Assembly (NCBI RefSeq): GCF_026625985.1
Contig: NZ_CP113116.1
Location: forward strand, 744,001-808,000
Reading direction: 5' to 3'
Source: Mycobacterium sp. Aquia_213
Lineage (GTDB): Bacteria > Actinomycetota > Actinomycetes > Mycobacteriales > Mycobacteriaceae
DNA length: 64,000 nt
Shown: positions 33,860 through 43,842 of the stretch, piece after piece
Layout of the letters: each line of letters opens with the position of its first letter
Position numbering within the stretch: position 1 is the first letter of the stretch
Position numbers and translations under genes: made by a program
The notes under the pieces: model-generated
What the model was told of the DNA's origin: nothing
The model's input: the letters and a program-made list of their open reading frames with translations, nothing else
The model's database searches: none

Positions 33860-34633
33860 TTGTTGGAGCTACTACTACTGACCTCTGAGCTGCACCCGGA
33901 CCCGGTCCTACCGTCGTTGTCGTTGCTTCCCCACACCGTGCGGACAGCGCCGCCCGAGCCCTCCTCACTACTGGAGGCGGGGACCGCGGACGCGGTTCTC
34001 GTCGACGCGCGCACCGATCTGTCGGCCGCGCGCGGGCTTTGCCGTTTGTTGAGCACCGCGGGCCGGTCGGTCCCGGTCATCGCGGTCGTGGCCGAAGGCG
34101 GCCTGGTGGCGGTCAGCGCGGACTGGGGGCTGGATGAGATCCTGCTGCCCGGCACCGGGCCCGCCGAGGTCGACGCGCGGATACGGCTGGTGGTCGGTCG
34201 CCGCGGTGGGCTGGCCGACCAGGAGAGCGCCGGCAAGGTCAGCCTCGGCGAGCTGGTGATCGACGAAGGCACCTACACCGCGCGGCTGCGGGGCCGTCCG
34301 CTTGACCTCACCTACAAAGAGTTCGAGCTGCTGAAATACCTGGCTCAACATGCCGGCCGGGTGTTCACTCGCGCCCAGCTGCTGCACGAGGTGTGGGGAT
34401 ACGACTTCTTCGGTGGCACCCGGACAGTCGACGTGCACGTACGGCGGTTGCGGGCCAAACTCGGACCCGAGTACGAGGCACTGATCGGCACGGTCCGCAA
34501 CGTGGGCTACAAGGCCGTTCGTCCGGCGCGCGGACGAGCACCGATCCCTCCGCCCGACGACGACATCGAAAGCGACGAGCCCGACGCCGAGAATCTGGAA
34601 GACCCGCTGGCCGACCCGCTGCGCAGTCAGTGA
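33860..34633 (+). CDS. glnR: Orphan OmpR-type response regulator, GlnR-like
   Basis: 257 residues. The N-terminal receiver-like domain lacks a clear phospho-Asp cluster, as in GlnR. The C-terminal winged helix is complete (ELVIDEGTYTARLRG, LTYKEFELLKYLAQHAGRVFTRAQLL, TVDVHVRRLRAKLG). GlnR controls nitrogen-assimilation genes in actinobacteria. The start is a TTG at 33860, matching the Rv0818 N-terminus, with GGAGGGG directly in front; a TTG at 33863 is equally possible. Confidence 0.9.
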   Translation: MLELLLLTSELHPDPVLPSLSLLPHTVRTAPPEPSSLLEAGTADAVLVDARTDLSAARGLCRLLSTAGRSVPVIAVVAEGGLVAVSADWGLDEILLPGTGPAEVDARIRLVVGRRGGLADQESAGKVSLGELVIDEGTYTARLRGRPLDLTYKEFELLKYLAQHAGRVFTRAQLLHEVWGYDFFGGTRTVDVHVRRLRAKLGPEYEALIGTVRNVGYKAVRPARGRAPIPPPDDDIESDEPDAENLEDPLADPLRSQ

Positions 34634-35559
34634 CGTGGTCGGACCGGGGCCCTGACTGGCGCTCTGCACTGACCGCCGAAGAGCAGCAAGGCGTACGTGA
34701 ACTGGTCGCGGCGGCAACCGAATTCGATGGGGTAGCACCCGTCGGCGAGCAGGTTCTTCGGGAACTCGGGCACGACCGCACCGAGCACCTGCTGGTCACC
34801 AGCGCCAACACCATCGAGGGCTACCTCAATCTCAGTCCGCCCCGTGACGGCGGCGACGGGATGGCCGAATTCGTCGTCCATCCGCGGGCCCGCCGGCGTG
34901 GTATCGGCACGGCGATAGGACGGGCGGCGATCGCCAAAACCGCTGGAAGTAACCGCTTTTGGGCGCACGGCACGCTGGAGCCTGCCGCCGCGACCGCGGC
35001 GGCGCTGGGTCTGATCGCGGTGCGGGAGCTCGTCCAGATGAGACTGGTGCTCCAGGGGATCCCCGACCCGGTGGCCCCGGTTCCCGGCGTGCGGGTCCGT
35101 ACCTACGCGGGTACCGACGACGACGCCGAGCTGCTGCGGGTCAACAACGCCGCGTTCGCCGCACACCCCGAACAGGGTGGGTGGACCGCGGCCGACCTGG
35201 CCGAGCGGCGCAGCGAGCCGTGGTTCGACCCAGCGGGTTTGTTCTTGGCGTTCGACGACGCGGATCGGCTGCTGGGCTTCCACTGGACCAAAGTGCACCT
35301 CGATCAACCGCGCCTGGGCGAGGTGTACGTCCTCGGTGTCGACCCGTCGGCGCAGGGCCGCGGGCTGGGGCAGATGTTGACGGCCGTCGGCATCGAGTGG
35401 CTGGCTCGACGCCTCTCGGGGCCGCCAGACCCGGGCGACGTCACCGTGCTGCTCTATGTCGAGGCGGACAATGTCGCCGCGGTTCGGACCTATCGGCGCC
35501 AGGGATTCACCACCTACAGCGTCGACACCGCGTACGCGCCGGCGCCGACCGCCGGGTGA
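34630..35559 (+). CDS. mshD: Mycothiol synthase
   Basis: 309 residues. Tandem GNAT acetyltransferase domains, the second with RRGIGTAI-like and QGRGLGQML acetyl-CoA loops. It acetylates Cys-GlcN-Ins to give mycothiol, the main low-molecular-weight thiol of mycobacteria. GTG start overlaps the glnR stop (GTGA), so it is translationally coupled. Confidence 0.95.
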   Translation: MTWSDRGPDWRSALTAEEQQGVRELVAAATEFDGVAPVGEQVLRELGHDRTEHLLVTSANTIEGYLNLSPPRDGGDGMAEFVVHPRARRRGIGTAIGRAAIAKTAGSNRFWAHGTLEPAAATAAALGLIAVRELVQMRLVLQGIPDPVAPVPGVRVRTYAGTDDDAELLRVNNAAFAAHPEQGGWTAADLAERRSEPWFDPAGLFLAFDDADRLLGFHWTKVHLDQPRLGEVYVLGVDPSAQGRGLGQMLTAVGIEWLARRLSGPPDPGDVTVLLYVEADNVAAVRTYRRQGFTTYSVDTAYAPAPTAG

Positions 35560-35596
35560 GGAGAAAGCGCAGGCAGAAGTGGCGTGCCAGCTGACA

Positions 35597-35614
35597 ATTC
35601 ACCGCACGTTCACC
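35597..35614 (+). promoter_or_regulatory. PHO-box-like direct repeat before pstS
   Basis: ATTCACC (35597-35603) and GTTCACC (35608-35614) are 11 bp apart, the unit spacing of actinobacterial PHO boxes bound by PhoP/RegX3-type regulators. A reverse half (TGTGAAC) follows near 35630. This fits phosphate-starvation control of the pst operon. Confidence 0.65.
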
Positions 35615-35700
35615 GCTTAGGCACTCTTGTGAACGGGGCGTCAGCGCATAGTTTCGAGCGGCGGCCGCATGCGTCGAAACTGCGTCAGAAAGCGAGATCG

Positions 35701-36825
35701 GTGAGGCTCGACAACGTTGGCAAGACGCTGGCGGCAGCGGTGTTGGCGATCACGATGACCAGTGCGGGCCTGACGGCCTGCGGCAGCGATGACAATCACC
35801 ACGACCCGGCCTCGGGAGCGTCGTCGGGACCCGGCGACACGCCGACCTGTAGCGGCAAAGGCGAATTGACGGCCGAAGGGTCGACCGCTCAGCAGAACGC
35901 GATGGCGGTGTTCAGCCACGTCTGGGGTCAGTACTGCCCGCGCAAGTCCGTGTCGTACAACCCGACCGGGTCGGGAGCCGGCCGCGAGCAATTCATCGCC
36001 GGCCACGTCGACTTCGCGGGATCGGACTCTCCGCTGATCGCCGACCAAATCATGCCCGCCACCAAACGGTGCAACGGAAACCCCGCGTGGGACCTGCCGC
36101 TGGTGTTCGGACCGGTGGCCCTGGTCTACAACCTGCCCGAGGTCAAGACGTTGACCCTGAACAGCGATGCGCTGGCGAGGATTTTGACCGGCCGGATCGC
36201 CGTCTGGAATGACCCCGTCCTGACGGCGCTGAATCCCGGGATAGCGATGCCCGACACCAAGATCACGTCGATCTACCGGGTGGACTCGTCGGGCACCACC
36301 GACAACGTGCAGAAGTTTCTGACGGCCTCCGCGCCGGAGAGCTGGTCTAAGGGAGTCGGCACCGAATTCCAGGGCGGTGTCGGCGAAGGAGCGGCGAAGT
36401 CGTCCGGTGTCATCCAGGCGGTGCGGGCTACCCACGGCGCCATCGGATATGTCGAAAAGGGCTTCGCTGACCAGGCGGGCCTGCCCTACGCACAACTCGC
36501 CACGGCCGGTGGCGTGGTCCCCCTGACCACCGAGACGGCGAGCACCGCCATCAACACGGCCACCTTCGTGTCGGGTGGCAACGACCTGGTGCTGAACTTG
36601 AATTCGATGTACGCCGCGCAGCAGCCGGGTGCCTATCCGTTGGTGCTGGCCACCTACGAGATCGTCTGCTCGAAGGGCTACGACGCGGAGACCGCGACGG
36701 CGATCAAGTCCTTCCTGGCTGTGGCCGCGAACACCGGTCAGGCCAACCTTTCATCGGCCGGCTACATCCCGTTGACCGATAAGGTCAAGGAGCGACTGGT
36801 CACCGCGATCAATGCGATGCAGTAG
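35701..36825 (+). CDS. pstS: Phosphate-binding lipoprotein
   Basis: 374 residues from GTG 35701, preceded by AGCGAGA. The signal peptide ends in the lipobox LTAC near residue 26. The mature part has the PstS phosphate-binding motifs: SGAGREQF, FAGSDSPL and SGTTDNVQKF. It binds periplasmic phosphate for the PstCA-PhoT transporter encoded next door. The PHO-box-like repeat lies about 90-100 bp upstream. Confidence 0.95.
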   Translation: MRLDNVGKTLAAAVLAITMTSAGLTACGSDDNHHDPASGASSGPGDTPTCSGKGELTAEGSTAQQNAMAVFSHVWGQYCPRKSVSYNPTGSGAGREQFIAGHVDFAGSDSPLIADQIMPATKRCNGNPAWDLPLVFGPVALVYNLPEVKTLTLNSDALARILTGRIAVWNDPVLTALNPGIAMPDTKITSIYRVDSSGTTDNVQKFLTASAPESWSKGVGTEFQGGVGEGAAKSSGVIQAVRATHGAIGYVEKGFADQAGLPYAQLATAGGVVPLTTETASTAINTATFVSGGNDLVLNLNSMYAAQQPGAYPLVLATYEIVCSKGYDAETATAIKSFLAVAANTGQANLSSAGYIPLTDKVKERLVTAINAMQ

Positions 36826-36872
36826 CCCTCGGGTCCAAGGAGCGACACCAAACCGGCAGTGACGGATTCACA

Positions 36873-37904
36873 ATGACTACGCCAGATCCAGCCCAGGCGG
36901 GTTCGGGTTCGGTCGCTGCCGCGTCCTTTCCGTCAGCGCCGGTCGTACCCATCCGCCCGTGGAAAGGCGTTCAATCCCGCTTCGGGGACCGGATATTTCG
37001 GAAATTCGCGGAGGCCTCGGCGGTACTGATCGCCGCAGTCGTCATTGCGGTCGGCGGGTTCCTACTGTTGCGCGCGATGCCGGCGTTCAAGCGCAACCAA
37101 GAAGACTTCTTCACCTACCGCGGCAGCTGGATCACCACCAACACCTCGGCGATGCACTTCGGCATCCTCGACCTGCTGCAGGTGACGGTGTTCGTCTCGG
37201 TGTTCGCGTTGATCCTGGCGATGCCGGTCGCGCTGGGTGTCGCCATCTTCCTCACCCAGTACGCACCGCGGCGGCTCGCCGGGCCGCTGGCCTACACCAT
37301 CGATCTGCTGGCCGCGGTTCCCTCGATCATCTACGGCGTATGGGGTCTGTATGTCCTGGCTCCGCAACTGAGGCCCGTCGCGACCTGGCTGAATCAGTCG
37401 CTGGGCTGGTGTTTCCTGTTCGCCGACGGCAGTGCGTCGGCGGCCGGCGGCGGCACCATTTTCACCGGCGGGATCGTGCTGGCGGTGATGATCCTGCCGC
37501 TGATCACCGCGGTCACCCGCGAAGTCTTCGTGCAGACGCCGCACGAGCAGATTGAGGCCGCGTTGGCGCTCGGTGCCACCCGCTGGGAGGTGGTCACGAC
37601 AACGGTGTTGCCGTTCGGCAGGTCCGGATACATCAGCGGCGCGATGCTGGGCCTGGGCCGCGCCCTGGGTGAGACGGTCGCGCTGCTGATCATCTTGCGC
37701 GGCACCCAAAAGGCGTTCGGCTGGTCACTATTCGACGGTGGCTCGACCTTTGCGACCAAGATCGCGGCCACCGCATGGGAATTCAATGACCGGTACAAGG
37801 CCGGTGCCTATATTGCGGCAGGGCTGGTGCTCTTCGTGCTGACCTTTGTGGTCGATGCCTTGGCTCGCGGCGCACTTGCCGGAACCAGGAAGGGCGCGCG
37901 ATGA
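36873..37904 (+). CDS. pstC: Phosphate ABC transporter permease
   Basis: 343 residues with six TM helices. The cytoplasmic EAA-like loop (EAALALGATRWEVVTTTVLP) that docks the ATPase is visible near residue 230. It lies 47 bp after pstS and overlaps pstA by 4 bp. Confidence 0.95.
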   Translation: MTTPDPAQAGSGSVAAASFPSAPVVPIRPWKGVQSRFGDRIFRKFAEASAVLIAAVVIAVGGFLLLRAMPAFKRNQEDFFTYRGSWITTNTSAMHFGILDLLQVTVFVSVFALILAMPVALGVAIFLTQYAPRRLAGPLAYTIDLLAAVPSIIYGVWGLYVLAPQLRPVATWLNQSLGWCFLFADGSASAAGGGTIFTGGIVLAVMILPLITAVTREVFVQTPHEQIEAALALGATRWEVVTTTVLPFGRSGYISGAMLGLGRALGETVALLIILRGTQKAFGWSLFDGGSTFATKIAATAWEFNDRYKAGAYIAAGLVLFVLTFVVDALARGALAGTRKGAR

Positions 37905-38815
37905 CCTCGATCTTCGACCGGCCCCTCAAGGCGCGCACGCTATCCGGACTCGGCCGGCGCCGCCGGGCCTCCAACATCGTTGCAACGGTGTTGGTTTCGC
38001 TGTCGATGCTGATCGCGCTGGCGCCCCTGCTGTGGGTGTTGTGCGCGGTTATCGTCAAGGGCTTCAAGGTGATCGCGTCCGCGTCATGGTGGACGCATTC
38101 CCAGGCGGGTACTACGCCTTTTGCTGCCGGGGGCGGCGCCTATCACGCCATTGTCGGCACCCTGCTGCAGGGCTTGGTGTCCGCCGCGATCTCCGTGCCG
38201 ATCGGTGTCATGGTCGCGATCTATCTGGTCGAGTACGGGGGTGGCACCAGACTCGGCAGGCTGGCGACATTCATGGTGGACATCTTGTCCGGCGTGCCAT
38301 CGATTATTGCCGCATTGTTCATCTACGCGTCGTGTGTGGCCACGCTGGGCATTGACCGCTCGGGGTTCGCGGTGTCGTTGGCTTTGGTGCTGTTGATGCT
38401 GCCGGTGATTGAGCGGTCGACGGAGGAGATGCTGCGGATCGTTCCGATGGATCTGCGCGAGGCCAGCTATGCGCTGGGGGTACCGAAGTGGAAAACCATT
38501 GTCAGGGTGGTGATTCCGACAGGGTTGTCGGGCATCATCACTGGGATAATGTTGGCGCTGGCCAGAGTGATGGGCGAAACGGCTCCGCTGCTCATCCTGG
38601 TCGGCTATTCGCAGGCGATGAACTTCGACATCTTCAAGGGATTCATGGGGACATTGCCTGGCATGATGTTCAACGAGACAGCGTCGGGCGCAGGCGTGAA
38701 CCCGGTTCCCACCGATCGACTATGGGGAGCGGGGCTGACGCTGATCGTGATGATTGCGGTTATCAATGTTGGAGCCAGGGTGGTCTCGATGATGTTTGCT
38801 CCCAAGAAGTCCTAG
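37901..38815 (+). CDS. pstA: Phosphate ABC transporter permease
   Basis: 304 residues, six TM helices, with the coupling loop EASYALGVPKWKTIVRVVIP. Forms the channel with PstC. Overlaps pstC by 4 bp, so a stoichiometric pair is made. Confidence 0.95.
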   Translation: MTSIFDRPLKARTLSGLGRRRRASNIVATVLVSLSMLIALAPLLWVLCAVIVKGFKVIASASWWTHSQAGTTPFAAGGGAYHAIVGTLLQGLVSAAISVPIGVMVAIYLVEYGGGTRLGRLATFMVDILSGVPSIIAALFIYASCVATLGIDRSGFAVSLALVLLMLPVIERSTEEMLRIVPMDLREASYALGVPKWKTIVRVVIPTGLSGIITGIMLALARVMGETAPLLILVGYSQAMNFDIFKGFMGTLPGMMFNETASGAGVNPVPTDRLWGAGLTLIVMIAVINVGARVVSMMFAPKKS

Positions 38816-38828
38816 GGAGGAGTGCTGG

Positions 38829-39605
38829 GTGGCAAAGCGTTTGGACTTGAAAGACGTCAACATCTACTACGGATCGTTTCAGGCGGTCGCCGATGTGACG
38901 CTGTCGATTCTCCCGCGCAGCGTGACGGCGTTCATCGGCGCGTCCGGTTGCGGCAAGACGACCGTGCTGCGCACATTGAACCGGATGCACGAGGTCATTC
39001 CCGGTGCGCGGGTCGAGGGCACCGTGTTGCTCGACGACGAGAACATCTATGGCGCGGGTATCGACCCGGTGGGTGTGCGCCGGGCGATCGGCATGGTGTT
39101 CCAGCGGCCAAACCCGTTTCCCGCCATGTCTATTCGCGACAACGTGGTGGCGGGCCTCAAGCTGCAGGGGGTGCGCAATCGCAGGCTGCTCGACGACATC
39201 GCCGAACACTCGCTGCGCGGCGCCAACCTGTGGGACGAGGTCAAGAACCGGCTGAACCGGCCCGGTGGCGGTCTATCGGGCGGACAGCAGCAGCGGTTGT
39301 GCATCGCGCGTGCGATCGCGGTACAACCCGATGTGTTGCTGATGGACGAGCCGTGCTCCGCGCTGGACCCGATCTCGACGATGGCGATCGAGGAACTGAT
39401 CAGTGAGTTGAAGCAGGACTACACGATCGTCATCGTCACGCACAACATGCAGCAGGCCGCCCGAGTCAGCGATCACACGGCGTTCTTCAACCTCGAAGCC
39501 GCGGGAAAGCCCGGCCGGCTCATCGAGGTCGACGACACCGAGAAGATCTTCTCCAATCCCTCGCAGAAGGCCACCGAGGACTACATCTCCGGTCGCTTCG
39601 GCTAA
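38829..39605 (+). CDS. phoT: Phosphate ABC transporter ATPase
   Basis: 258 residues. Walker A GASGCGKTT, signature LSGGQQQRLCIARA, Walker B VLLMDEPCSALDP and the switch His in THNMQQ are all present. GTG start with GGAGGAG 7 nt upstream. In M. tuberculosis phoT stands alone here, whereas this genome keeps the full pstSCA set in front of it. Confidence 0.97.
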   Translation: MAKRLDLKDVNIYYGSFQAVADVTLSILPRSVTAFIGASGCGKTTVLRTLNRMHEVIPGARVEGTVLLDDENIYGAGIDPVGVRRAIGMVFQRPNPFPAMSIRDNVVAGLKLQGVRNRRLLDDIAEHSLRGANLWDEVKNRLNRPGGGLSGGQQQRLCIARAIAVQPDVLLMDEPCSALDPISTMAIEELISELKQDYTIVIVTHNMQQAARVSDHTAFFNLEAAGKPGRLIEVDDTEKIFSNPSQKATEDYISGRFG

Positions 39606-39610
39606 CGGGG

Positions 39611-40276
39611 TTACGGCGTGGGCGCCGTCTCGTCTTCGGGCAGCTTGCCCGTCGCCTGGAAGATGACGCGCCTGGCCACCTCGACCGCGTGGTCGGCGAA
39701 GCGTTCGTAGAAGCGCCCCAGCAGGGTCACGTCGACGGCGGCCGCCACGCCGTGCTTCCATTCGCGGTCCATCAGCACCGAGAACAAGTGCCGGTGCAGG
39801 TCGTCCATCGCGTCGTCTTCTTCGCGTATCCGGGCGGCTTTCTCCGGGTCGCGGGACAGCACCACCTCTTGTGCGCTGTTACCCAGTTCGACTGCGACTC
39901 TGCCCATTTCGGCGAAATAACCATTGACCTCTTCGGGCAATGTGTGCTGAGGATGGCGACGGCGGGCGATCTTGGCGACATGTAGCGCCAACGCGCCCAT
40001 CCGGTCGATGTCGGCGACCATCTGGATGGCACTCACGATGGACCGGAGGTCGCCGGCCACCGGTGCCTGGAGCGCGAGCAGCACGAAGGCGCTCTCCTCG
40101 GCGAGAGCGCTCAATTCCGCGATCTCTTCGTGGCCGGAAATCACCTGTTCGGCGAGGACGAGGTCGGCCTGCAGGAGTGCTTGGGTTGCCTTCTCCATGG
40201 CTACCCCCGCTAGCCCACACATCTCGCCCAGGCGCTCGGATAAATCCGAGAGTTGCTCATGGTAGGCGGTCCGCAT
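39611..40276 (-). CDS. phoU2: PhoU-family phosphate regulator
   Basis: 221 residues, two PhoU helical bundles. Metal-binding signatures of the family (EIAELSALAEESAF and the DDAMDDLHRHLFSVL region) are visible. PhoY proteins repress the SenX3-RegX3 phosphate response when phosphate is plentiful and influence drug tolerance in M. tuberculosis. Convergent with phoT, with only 5 bp between stops. Confidence 0.95.
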   Translation of the reverse strand: MRTAYHEQLSDLSERLGEMCGLAGVAMEKATQALLQADLVLAEQVISGHEEIAELSALAEESAFVLLALQAPVAGDLRSIVSAIQMVADIDRMGALALHVAKIARRRHPQHTLPEEVNGYFAEMGRVAVELGNSAQEVVLSRDPEKAARIREEDDAMDDLHRHLFSVLMDREWKHGVAAAVDVTLLGRFYERFADHAVEVARRVIFQATGKLPEDETAPTP

Positions 40277-40333
40277 GTCGCCAAGCCTACTGACTCGGCG
40301 TCGGAATCGGCGATCTACTGAAGCGAAATACGG

Positions 40334-42478
40334 TTATTCACAGGTGGTATCGGCGGCGTTAGTCACCGTCAGGTCGTCGGGCAGTTTGGTGGGCGTGCTC
40401 CCCGGGCTGCGGTCGATCTGGACGCTGAGCGACGAACCGCTGGGCGCGGGAGCGGTCACCGACTTGAAATCGGGGCCGAGCACCACCTGAACGACCTGCC
40501 CGTAGCCGGACACCCGCGCAACCTTCGAGTTCGCGAACGCCGATGCCACGGTCGCCGCCGCTTGCTCATTGCCGGGCGAGAAGAACACCGTCGTGGCATT
40601 CACCGAACTCGGATAGTCATCGGGTGACATGACGTTGAACCCGTTGTGCTTGAGCTGGCTGGTGGCGGTGGCGGCCAGCCCGCTCTGTGGCGTCGCATTG
40701 GAGACCCGCACGGTGACCTCGTCGGGCGAGGTCGTCGTCACCTGCTCGCGTCGCGCCTCGGGCGCAGCACTCGGCGGCGGTGATTTCTTGGTGGTGGGTG
40801 CGGCCGTCGGCCCCGACGTCGGCGTAGTCCCCAGGTTTTGCGCGTTCTGGTCGTTTTCTTCGGGCAGCGGATCGTCGTTGATGATCGCGTTGAAGAGCGC
40901 CTTCATGTCGGCCGTCCGCGGTGGTTCGTCGCCGTTCTGGTCCGTCACACCGGTGGGCACCGTGACGAACGTGAAGTGCCCGGCCGCCATGCCCTGCAGC
41001 GACCGGCCCAGCTGAACAAGGTCCTTGGTCTGGACGTTGTCCACCCGGCTATTGCTGATGAACATGTTGACGACATTGTTGAGCTTGTTGAGGTCGGTCA
41101 GCGTGTCTTCCGAGATCAGCGAACGCAGCAGCGACGACAAGAACAGCTGCTGGCGTTTGATGCGGCCGTAGTCGCCGTTGGACTCGGTGGTGACCTGGCG
41201 GGCGCGCACGTAGTTCAGCGCCGTAGGGCCATCGATGAGCTGGCGTCCCGAATGCTCGAGGACGGTACCGAGTTCGTAGTCGTGCAGCGGTGTCTTGCTG
41301 CACACCTCGACGCCGCCGAGTGCCTCGACCATCTTGGCGAACCCGGCGAAGTCGACGGCGATGAACCGGTTGATGCTCAAGCCGGACAGCTTCTGGATTT
41401 CCTTCACCAGACATTTCGGGCCGCCGAAGGAGAACGCCGAGTTCAGCTTCGTCTCGGTGTAAACCATCTTGGAGCCCCACGTCTTCGTCTTCTCGTCGTA
41501 GAGGGGTCCGTACTTTCCGGTTTCGGGATTCCACGCTTCGCACTGCATGGGGGTGATCGCCAGATCACGGGGGAACGACACCGCCACCACGCGTTTGCGG
41601 TTCGCCGGAATGTTGACCAGCATCACGGTGTCCGACCGGGCGCCGCCGGCGTCCTCGGTGTCGCCCGCGCCCATGTCGGCGTTCGCCCCGGAGCGGGAGT
41701 CCATGCCGACGATCAAGAAGTCTTCGTCGCCGTACTGCCCGCCGGGGTCGACGATGTCGCCGGAGTCTGGGTCGAGCGCGTTGACGACGTTGAGCTGGTG
41801 GTTCTTCGACGTGCTCCACTGCCACGCGCCGCCGGTCAGGGCCAGTGCCACCCCGGCACACAGGGCCGCCATCGAACGAACGGCCAGCAGTAGCGGCCTA
41901 CGGCGGGACTTGGGTTTCGGCGACGAGTTCGCGGGAGATTTCGGGCGTCGGGTCCGCTTCGGCTTGGCGGGGCGTGACTCGGGCGGTTCCTCGACCGTGC
42001 GGTCGAGCGTGGGCGCGTCGCCGTTCGAGTAGGTGGCGGGCCCGAGATCGGGAACCTCCGAGACCACGTCAAGCGAGTAGGCCGGGGTATCGATGACCTG
42101 GGTGTCCTGTAAGTCGAAGAACAACTCCGGATCGGGTTCGACGGGTTCATCGTCGCGGGCCGCGCGGTGGTGGCGGGTGCCGGTGTTGCTGGCGCCGACT
42201 TTGGCGATCAGGTCCGCGACGCTGAGCGCCCCGGAGGCATGGCTTCCGCCTCGGTCCGCGCTGCGGGCGGGCCGATCGACAGAGCCGACCGGCTCGGCTG
42301 AAGCACGCTCGGGCGTTGCGGCGGGCGGCTCGATCTGCCATCGATGGACGCTGTCATCGGCGGGTGGTTCGGAGAATCGCTCCCAGGGCGCCGCGCTTAG
42401 TGCGGCCGGCGAGGTGGGTTGGCGGTCGCGGGGGCCACGGCGATGGCCAAGAGTGGCGTCTACCTCGCCGTCACTCAT
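40334..42478 (-). CDS. LytR-CpsA-Psr (LCP) family protein
   Basis: 714 residues. A long disordered, acidic/proline-rich N-terminus (about 1-190) is followed by one TM helix around 205-225, the LCP catalytic domain (about 260-480, with the Arg-rich VAVSFPRDLAI and the YVRARQ helix) and a LytR_C domain near 600-700. LCP enzymes ligate arabinogalactan to peptidoglycan in mycobacteria. The extracytoplasmic part faces the cell wall. The homologue Rv0822c occupies the same place. Confidence 0.92.
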   Translation of the reverse strand: MSDGEVDATLGHRRGPRDRQPTSPAALSAAPWERFSEPPADDSVHRWQIEPPAATPERASAEPVGSVDRPARSADRGGSHASGALSVADLIAKVGASNTGTRHHRAARDDEPVEPDPELFFDLQDTQVIDTPAYSLDVVSEVPDLGPATYSNGDAPTLDRTVEEPPESRPAKPKRTRRPKSPANSSPKPKSRRRPLLLAVRSMAALCAGVALALTGGAWQWSTSKNHQLNVVNALDPDSGDIVDPGGQYGDEDFLIVGMDSRSGANADMGAGDTEDAGGARSDTVMLVNIPANRKRVVAVSFPRDLAITPMQCEAWNPETGKYGPLYDEKTKTWGSKMVYTETKLNSAFSFGGPKCLVKEIQKLSGLSINRFIAVDFAGFAKMVEALGGVEVCSKTPLHDYELGTVLEHSGRQLIDGPTALNYVRARQVTTESNGDYGRIKRQQLFLSSLLRSLISEDTLTDLNKLNNVVNMFISNSRVDNVQTKDLVQLGRSLQGMAAGHFTFVTVPTGVTDQNGDEPPRTADMKALFNAIINDDPLPEENDQNAQNLGTTPTSGPTAAPTTKKSPPPSAAPEARREQVTTTSPDEVTVRVSNATPQSGLAATATSQLKHNGFNVMSPDDYPSSVNATTVFFSPGNEQAAATVASAFANSKVARVSGYGQVVQVVLGPDFKSVTAPAPSGSSLSVQIDRSPGSTPTKLPDDLTVTNAADTTCE

Positions 42479-42702
42479 GTCCTATCCGCCTCCGAAGCCC
42501 CGATGCCGCCGTCAGTGATGTCCGTGCGCCAATTCACCGCAGCGCCGCGCTAACAGCGCTGCAACTTCGCTACCCGTCAGGTCGCGCCTTTGTCCATAGC
42601 CCCTGTGCAGCCGGTTAAACCAACCGCTACCCAAGCGCAATCCGGCAAGGTCCACATCGTACTGACTTATCGCCGCGGACGCGATTTCGAGCGGGGTTGG
42701 GC

Positions 42703-43836
42703 TCAGCCCCCGGAGTGCATGACGTCGGCCCCCGCCGGAACCGTGCAGTCGTCGGGGTCGTTCAGCCAGCCTTCGGGCAAACTGACGCGGGCGGCCGAAC
42801 CCTGCCGGCCGCGCGGCCCGGTTGCCGCCTCCGGGAACCCGACGGTGCCGTCCAGCCGGTCCAGCAGCGCGTCGAGCTCGTCGAGCGTCTTGACCAGGGC
42901 CAGCGCTCGCCGCAAATCGGATCCGGCCGGGAAGCCATGCAGATACCAGGCGACGTGCTTACGGATGTCGCGCATGCCCTTGTCCTCGCCGAAGTGGGCG
43001 GTGAGCAACTCGCCGTGCCGGCGCACGATATTCGCGACCTCGCCGAGCGTCGGCGGGGTGGGGGCCGGGCTGCCGGTGAACGCGGCCGACAGCTCGGCGA
43101 ACAGCCAGGGCCGGCCCAGGCATCCGCGGCCGATGACAACGCCGTCGCATCCGGTGCTGGCCATCATGGTCAGCGCGTCGCTGGCGTCGTAGATGTCGCC
43201 GTTGCCGAGCACTGGAATCGTTTTCACCTGCTGCTTGAGCAGCGCGATCTGCTCCCAATCGGCGGTGCCGGAGTAGCGCTGGGCCGCGGTGCGAGCGTGC
43301 AGTGCGACCGCCGCCGCGCCTTCGGCTTCGGCGATGCGGCCGGCGTCCAGGTGTGTGTGGTGCTCGTCGTCGATGCCGATGCGGAACTTCACCGTCACCG
43401 GGATGTCGGTGCCTTCGGTGGCGCGCACCGCCGCGGCCACGATCTGGCCGAACAGCCGCCGCTTGAACGGCAGCGCCGCGCCGCCGCCGCGCTTGGTGAC
43501 CTTGGGCACCGGGCAGCCGAAGTTCATGTCGATGTGGTCGGCGAGGCCGTCGTCGGCGATCATCTTGGCCGCCGCATAGGTGGTGGCCGGGTCGACGGTG
43601 TAAAGCTGCAGCGAGCGCGGCGACTCTTCCGGGGCGAACGTCGTCATGTGCATCGTGACCGGATGCCGCTCGACGAGGGCACGCGCGGTCACCATCTCGC
43701 AGACGTAGAGTCCGCTGACGGTGCCGACCTTGGACTGCTCTAGTTCACGGCACAGCGTCCGGAATGCAACGTTGGTCACGCCCGCCATCGGGGCCAGCAC
43801 CACCGGGCTGGCCAGCGTGAATGGACCGATGCGCAA
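42703..43836 (-). CDS. dus: tRNA-dihydrouridine synthase
   Basis: 377 residues. FMN-dependent TIM barrel with the catalytic Cys in DMNFGCPVPK, the KFRIG flavin-site strand, VALHARTAAQRYSG and GNGDIYD. It reduces specific uridines in tRNA. It stops 7 bp before desA1's own region on the same strand, and the pair is probably cotranscribed as in M. tuberculosis. Confidence 0.95.
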   Translation of the reverse strand: MRIGPFTLASPVVLAPMAGVTNVAFRTLCRELEQSKVGTVSGLYVCEMVTARALVERHPVTMHMTTFAPEESPRSLQLYTVDPATTYAAAKMIADDGLADHIDMNFGCPVPKVTKRGGGAALPFKRRLFGQIVAAAVRATEGTDIPVTVKFRIGIDDEHHTHLDAGRIAEAEGAAAVALHARTAAQRYSGTADWEQIALLKQQVKTIPVLGNGDIYDASDALTMMASTGCDGVVIGRGCLGRPWLFAELSAAFTGSPAPTPPTLGEVANIVRRHGELLTAHFGEDKGMRDIRKHVAWYLHGFPAGSDLRRALALVKTLDELDALLDRLDGTVGFPEAATGPRGRQGSAARVSLPEGWLNDPDDCTVPAGADVMHSGG

Positions 43837-43842
43837 CGCTGG

